64,000 bases of DNA. It comes from Methanolinea sp. GTDB lineage: Archaea > Halobacteriota > Methanomicrobia > Methanomicrobiales > Methanospirillaceae. Under the pieces are notes generated by a model that was not told the origin of the DNA, did not search any database, and worked only from the letters and a program-made list of their open reading frames with translations. The stretch covers positions 496,001-560,000 of the forward strand of contig CP064971.1 of assembly GCA_016699325.1 (NCBI GenBank). Reading direction: 5' to 3'. Numbering within the stretch: the first letter of the stretch is position 1; the number at the start of each line of letters is the position of its first letter. Shown here piece after piece: positions 60,304 to 64,000 of the stretch. The position numbers and the translations under genes were made by a program.

Positions 60304-61560
60304 ATGGTCACCCATGCCGGGATAACAGAGGCGGCAGAACTCCTGAAAGGAAAAATAATCCGGACGCCACTGGTCTATTCCCCCACCTTCTCTGCGATGA
60401 CCGGAGCAGAGGTGTACCTGAAACTCGAGACCCTGCAGAAGGCTGGTTCATTCAAGGTCCGGGGTGCGGCATACAGAATCCTCTCGCAGCAATCATCCAT
60501 CGGGAGAAACGGGGTCATTGCTGCATCGGCAGGGAACCATGCCCAGGGGGTGGCGGTGGCCGCAGGCATCGCGGGGATCCCTTCCATGATCGTCATGCCG
60601 GTCTGGGTCTCGCCGAGCAAGCAGGAAGCGACTGCGGGATACGGGGCCACCATCATCCTCGAAGGAACCACCCTACAGGACAGTATCGATTACGCGATGA
60701 ACCGTGCAACATCCGGGGACATGACCTTCATCCACCCCTACGATGATGAAGCGGTAATTGCCGGGCAGGGAACAATCGGGCTCGAGATCCTCGAGGATCT
60801 TTCAGAAGTGGACATGGTGATTACTCCAATCGGCGGTGGCGGGCTGATCGCCGGCATTGCCACGGCTTTGAAGGAGAGAAGACCTGCTATCCGGGTAATC
60901 GGGGTACAGGCTTCGGCCTGCCCGTCTGCGGTGAGTGCACTCCGGGCAGGCGAGCCGGTCACCATCGAATCCCATCAGACCATTGCCGACGGTATCAGGG
61001 TGACACGGACCGGCAATGTCACCTACCCCATCATCCGTGACCTTGTCGAAGAGGTTGTCCTGGTCGAAGACGAGGAGATTGTAAGCTCGGTCTTTGCCCT
61101 GCTGGAGCGAAAGAAGGTCCTTGCCGAGGGGGCAGGTGCAGCCCCTCTTGCCGCCCTCCTCTCAGGGAAGGTCCGCTACCGGCCCGGGGAGAAGATTGTT
61201 CTGGTCATCGGCGGAGGAAACATCGATGCTTTCCTTCTGGAAAAGATCCTTCGCAGAGGCCTCTTTGAGGCGGGCAGGATCCTCCAGTGCATTATCGAGC
61301 TTCCTGAAGGCCCGCAATCGCTCCCGTCGCTTTTCTCCCTCCTTGCCCGTGAGAATGGGGTTATTGTCCGGGTGGAACAGGAGCGCGGCTCGGGCGACCT
61401 CCCTCTTGATATCGTCCGGGTTGCACTGGAGATGGAGGTGCGGAACCGCGGTCACCAGGAGCGGATCCTGTCCGCACTGAAGGATGAAGGCTATGGGGTT
61501 ACCCCAGTAAGGGTACCCAGCCGTAACTTCTTTGAATTCTCCCACACCATCGGAGGGTGA
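60304..61560 (+). CDS. ilvA: Threonine dehydratase (PLP-dependent)
   Basis: The 418-residue protein has the PLP lysine motif (KAGSFKVRGA, Lys in SFKVRG), ASAGNHAQGVAVAA, the Gly-rich phosphate loop ITPIGGGGLIAGIA and ESHQTIADGIRV. A C-terminal ACT-like domain runs from about residue 330 (ILQCIIELPEGPQSLPSLFSLL). It makes 2-oxobutanoate from threonine for isoleucine. The ACT part suggests feedback control. The gene stands alone with a divergent promoter region. Confidence 0.93.
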   Translation: MVTHAGITEAAELLKGKIIRTPLVYSPTFSAMTGAEVYLKLETLQKAGSFKVRGAAYRILSQQSSIGRNGVIAASAGNHAQGVAVAAGIAGIPSMIVMPVWVSPSKQEATAGYGATIILEGTTLQDSIDYAMNRATSGDMTFIHPYDDEAVIAGQGTIGLEILEDLSEVDMVITPIGGGGLIAGIATALKERRPAIRVIGVQASACPSAVSALRAGEPVTIESHQTIADGIRVTRTGNVTYPIIRDLVEEVVLVEDEEIVSSVFALLERKKVLAEGAGAAPLAALLSGKVRYRPGEKIVLVIGGGNIDAFLLEKILRRGLFEAGRILQCIIELPEGPQSLPSLFSLLARENGVIVRVEQERGSGDLPLDIVRVALEMEVRNRGHQERILSALKDEGYGVTPVRVPSRNFFEFSHTIGG

Positions 61561-61837
61561 CGGGATACATCACTCCCGTACCGGGACTGAAGAGCGGTTT
61601 TCGGAAGCTGCCTGTCCGTCATTAAGTTCAATGGAAAGAGAGATGGAAAGTTATTCCGGCATTACCTTCCGGCTGACAGGAAAGACCCGGCGAAGGTTAC
61701 CGGGCTGCAGGTTATCCCGAAATTGAGATGATGGTTCCTGGAGATTCCCCGGCCTGTTGGTCCAACCCTGGAGCGCACCACCCTGCCAGACCACTATCCC
61801 GTGAGGGATTTTATACTGGTACAACAACCTTCTCTTC

Positions 61838-63178
61838 ATGATTACCCGCTCGTTCTTCACCACCACATCGATCATTTTAATCCTGGTCTGCGGACTTTCC
61901 ATGGTTGCTCCTGCGACCGCTGCCATCGGCGGCGATACCGGCTACTTTGACATCAGCTCGGATCCGTCCGGGGCCTCCCTGTATTTCGATGGTTCCTATA
62001 AGGGGACGACCCCGGTGACCTTCGAGGTCGCCGTCACCGGCAACCCTTCCCACACTATCCGGCTGACCAGGTCCGGATACTACGACTACGAGGACTCCTA
62101 CTATGGCAACCCATTTACCGGGGAGACGGTGCATCTCAGCTATGACCTGGTCTTCATCCCGGTCACTCCGCCAAAAACCCCAATCGGCGGGGGGAAAGGG
62201 TACTACGCCATCTCCTCGGTCCCCTCCGGGGCGAGCGTGTATTTTGACGGCTCCTACAAGGGACGCTCCCCGGTGACAGTTGAAGTATCGCCGACCGGGA
62301 CTCCCGGCCACACTGTCTCGCTCTCCCTCCCCGGCTACGAGGACTGGTCCACCAGCCTTTCCGGCAACCCGGACAACGGCCAGACCATCGCGGTGAATGC
62401 CTACCTCATCCCCACCCAGCAGTACGGATCGATATACGTGGAGTCGAACCCTTCGGGGGCCTCAGCGGTCCTTGACGGCCACTACAGCCAGACCACTCCC
62501 TGCACCTTCACCAACGTTCTCCCGGGTTCCCACCAGCTCGCGGTGAGCAAGTCCGGTTATACAAGCTGGACGACCACGGTCTCCGTCTCAGCGGGCAGCA
62601 CCGCCAGGGTTACCGCTACGCTCTCTCCTTTGAGTCCCGCCACCGGGTCGATCTACATGGTGACCACCCCCCAGGGAGCAAATGCCTACGTTGATGGCGT
62701 ATACTATGGCATAACCCCGGCGCTGGCCTCTGGACTGGCGCCCAGCACCCACCAGGTCCGCCTCTCCCTTGCCGGCTTCGCCGACTGGGTGGGCAACGTC
62801 CAGGTGACCAGCGGCGGGACCACCACTGTAAGCCAGACCCTCCACACGGTCACCCCGACCCCTACCAGGACACCCAACACCGGGACCGTGTCGGTCAGCT
62901 CCTCACCGCCCGGCGCCCAGGTCTTCCTGGACGACGTCTACATGGGCATCACACCGGTAACGCTCCCCTCGGTCTCGCCCGGAAGCCACATCGTTCTGCT
63001 CAGGAACCCGGGTTACAGCGACTGGCAGGCCACCATCGTGGTCCAGACGAACCAGAACACCCCGGTCTCAGCGACCATGACCCCGGTTGCGACCACACGA
63101 CCGACCCAAAGCTCACTGCCGGCTGTGCTGGTGGTAACAGGTCTTGCCTGTGCGCTGTTCCTGTTGCGTCGACGATAA
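61838..63178 (+). CDS. PEGA-repeat surface protein with C-terminal anchor
   Basis: The 446-residue protein has a signal peptide (SIILILVCGLSMVAPATA) and five PEGA-like modules of about 70 residues, with VPSGASVYFDGSYKGRSPV, NPSGASAVLDGHYSQTTP, TPQGANAYVDGVYYGITP and SPPGAQVFLDDVYMGITPV. The first two units are separated by a Pro/Lys-rich PPKTPIGGG linker. It ends in a hydrophobic helix and RRR (VLVVTGLACALFLLRRR), an archaeal membrane or sorting tail. The PEGA units are probably adhesive. Confidence 0.9.
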   Translation: MITRSFFTTTSIILILVCGLSMVAPATAAIGGDTGYFDISSDPSGASLYFDGSYKGTTPVTFEVAVTGNPSHTIRLTRSGYYDYEDSYYGNPFTGETVHLSYDLVFIPVTPPKTPIGGGKGYYAISSVPSGASVYFDGSYKGRSPVTVEVSPTGTPGHTVSLSLPGYEDWSTSLSGNPDNGQTIAVNAYLIPTQQYGSIYVESNPSGASAVLDGHYSQTTPCTFTNVLPGSHQLAVSKSGYTSWTTTVSVSAGSTARVTATLSPLSPATGSIYMVTTPQGANAYVDGVYYGITPALASGLAPSTHQVRLSLAGFADWVGNVQVTSGGTTTVSQTLHTVTPTPTRTPNTGTVSVSSSPPGAQVFLDDVYMGITPVTLPSVSPGSHIVLLRNPGYSDWQATIVVQTNQNTPVSATMTPVATTRPTQSSLPAVLVVTGLACALFLLRRR

Positions 63179-63495
63179 CTATTTTTTTGACTGGGGGATG
63201 GCATTATGAGGAAGCTTGCTCTGCTGGTGAGATTGGGACCCTGTTCCGCTTCTCCTTGACAATTTTGAGGATTTCGCCTTCCCTGCCCACCCCCACCGCG
63301 GTGGCAGACTTCTAACGTGATAACCCGGCTTTCCATTGTATCCCTGTCACGCTTAAGACGGACCATGGCCCAGCGCCGGAGTCCTGGGATATAGCTGAAC
63401 AAGCCCCATTGCATCCCGGAGCACTCTGGCGGCTGGCAGGGCCCGGGGAGTGTCAGCGAGGTGGAAAATATGGTTTATTGGTGTTTCGCTCAGGA
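63179..63495. other. Spacer with no supported gene
   Basis: This spacer lies between convergent genes. A short T-run follows the PEGA stop (near 63181-63187). No other feature is visible. Confidence 0.5.
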
Positions 63496-64000
63496 TCAAC
63501 CCTCCACGGAAAACTCCAAGCCGGGCTCAAGCCGGATCGATCCCACCTGGACGGATGCGACCCGCGAGAGGTCGAGAGGGGGGACACGGACTTCAAGGAC
63601 GCCTCCGGCCAGGTCCAGACCCTCCACAATGGCCAGCGAGACCACAAGCATATCAGGATCGCAGAGGGCGACCAGCAGGTTCTGCCAGTCAGCGTCCCGG
63701 AAACTGCCCGGGATCTTCCCGTGGAATCCCTTTCCTTCCAGGGGAATTTCGGCAGCACGATGCCCGGAAAAATAAGCCCGGAACAGCGCCTGCCGGTAGC
63801 GTGCCCGCCATACCCGGGAGCGTCTCCGCGCATACTGTGAGGGGGCAATGGATATAGTGGTCATGCCGGTCCGCGACCGGAAATTTGCAAGGATACCATC
63901 GAGCTCGTGTCCCTTCTGGATTGCAATTACCAGGTCGGGGTGCAGGAGGTCGATCATCCGCACCTGGAACTCTTCGGCCACCGGTCCTTCGATAAAGCCC
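63496..64000 (-). CDS. Clp1/Grc3-like polynucleotide 5'-kinase, C-terminal part (partial)
   Basis: Read leftwards from the window end, the frame gives GFIEGPVAEEFQVRMIDLLH, then DLVIAIQKGHELDGILANF, as in the C-terminal part of archaeal Clp1/Grc3 polynucleotide kinases. The ATP-binding P-loop part is beyond the window. The rest (RRRSRVWRARYRQALFRAYF, ADWQNLLVALCD) fits the trailing domain. Such enzymes put a phosphate on the 5'-OH of RNA. It is open at the right window edge, and the stop is at 63496. Confidence 0.75.
   Translation of the reverse strand, partial: GFIEGPVAEEFQVRMIDLLHPDLVIAIQKGHELDGILANFRSRTGMTTISIAPSQYARRRSRVWRARYRQALFRAYFSGHRAAEIPLEGKGFHGKIPGSFRDADWQNLLVALCDPDMLVVSLAIVEGLDLAGGVLEVRVPPLDLSRVASVQVGSIRLEPGLEFSVEG

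Noticed and set aside
1..64000. Integrated virus, insertion sequence or transposase
   Set aside because: No integrase, transposase, capsid or terminal-repeat pattern was found among the recognised genes.

Overview
The window is one continuous stretch of a high-GC methanogenic archaeal chromosome. The gene set points to the order Methanomicrobiales: F420-dependent formate dehydrogenase at the left edge, archaeal ether-lipid genes (sn-glycerol-1-phosphate dehydrogenase, geranylgeranyl reductase), archaeal replication and translation genes (PriS, Gins51, L44e, S27e, eIF2-alpha, Nop10, LSm), archaeal-type ProRS, and TATA-box promoters. The genus cannot be fixed from sequence reading alone. I found no CRISPR array, insertion sequence, prophage or rRNA. 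Two tRNA genes are present (Pro-GGG and Gln-TTG, both on the minus strand).

Layout. 1-1758: the end of fdhA plus fdhB. 2070-3981: a cell-surface NEW1/COG1361-like protein and a small thioredoxin-fold protein. 4374-7522: a compact cluster of an RLAN-like domain protein, a RimK-like ATP-grasp ligase, a doubtful small ORF and a GCS2-type carboxylate-amine ligase. It looks like a peptide- or amide-forming pathway of unknown product. 7533-11954 (minus): an APC permease, a receiver-PAS-PAS-diadenylate cyclase protein and a DEAD-box helicase. 11955-17000: a gene-poor stretch with a DUF2769-like protein, two type IV pilins, one uncharacterised protein and ThiD. 17030-19503: a lipoprotein, a TPR protein and a zinc-ribbon protein.

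20148-24535: ProRS, a SpoIIM-like and a (frameshifted) DUF63-like membrane protein on the minus strand, divergent from G1P dehydrogenase and a UPF0179 protein. 24567-32458: ADP-ribosylglycohydrolase, then a long plus-strand run of information-processing genes (UPF0058, Elp3, PriS, Gins51, L44e, S27e, eIF2-alpha, Nop10, PAC2 chaperone, EndoQ). 32550-39147: ferredoxin plus geranylgeranyl reductase, a TrkA-type protein, RNase HII, an S2P-like M50 protease, an SPFH/NfeD pair and a Yip1-like protein.

39170-45904 (minus): a DUF89/ARMT1-like protein, tRNA-Pro, two small proteins, an S1-OB-DHH phosphoesterase, and a tightly overlapped set of RNase Z, TIM-barrel protein, nucleotide kinase and radical SAM activase. 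46075-52988: ThiC, 5-formyl-THF cyclo-ligase, Cdc48, an Hsp20-like protein, FBP aldolase/phosphatase, LSm and a winged-helix regulator. 53335-64000: a second Yip1-like protein, an aminotransferase relic, small zinc and coiled-coil proteins, a MarR-MATE pair, tRNA-Gln, a secreted TPR protein, mannose-1-phosphate guanylyltransferase, threonine dehydratase, a PEGA-repeat surface protein and the end of a Clp1/Grc3-like polynucleotide kinase.

The most unusual content is the ATP-grasp/GCS2 cluster, the diadenylate cyclase whose receiver domain has Tyr where the phospho-accepting Asp should be, the broken DUF63 gene, tandem dyads in front of the MarR-MATE pair, and a nested hairpin between the convergent M50 and SPFH genes.
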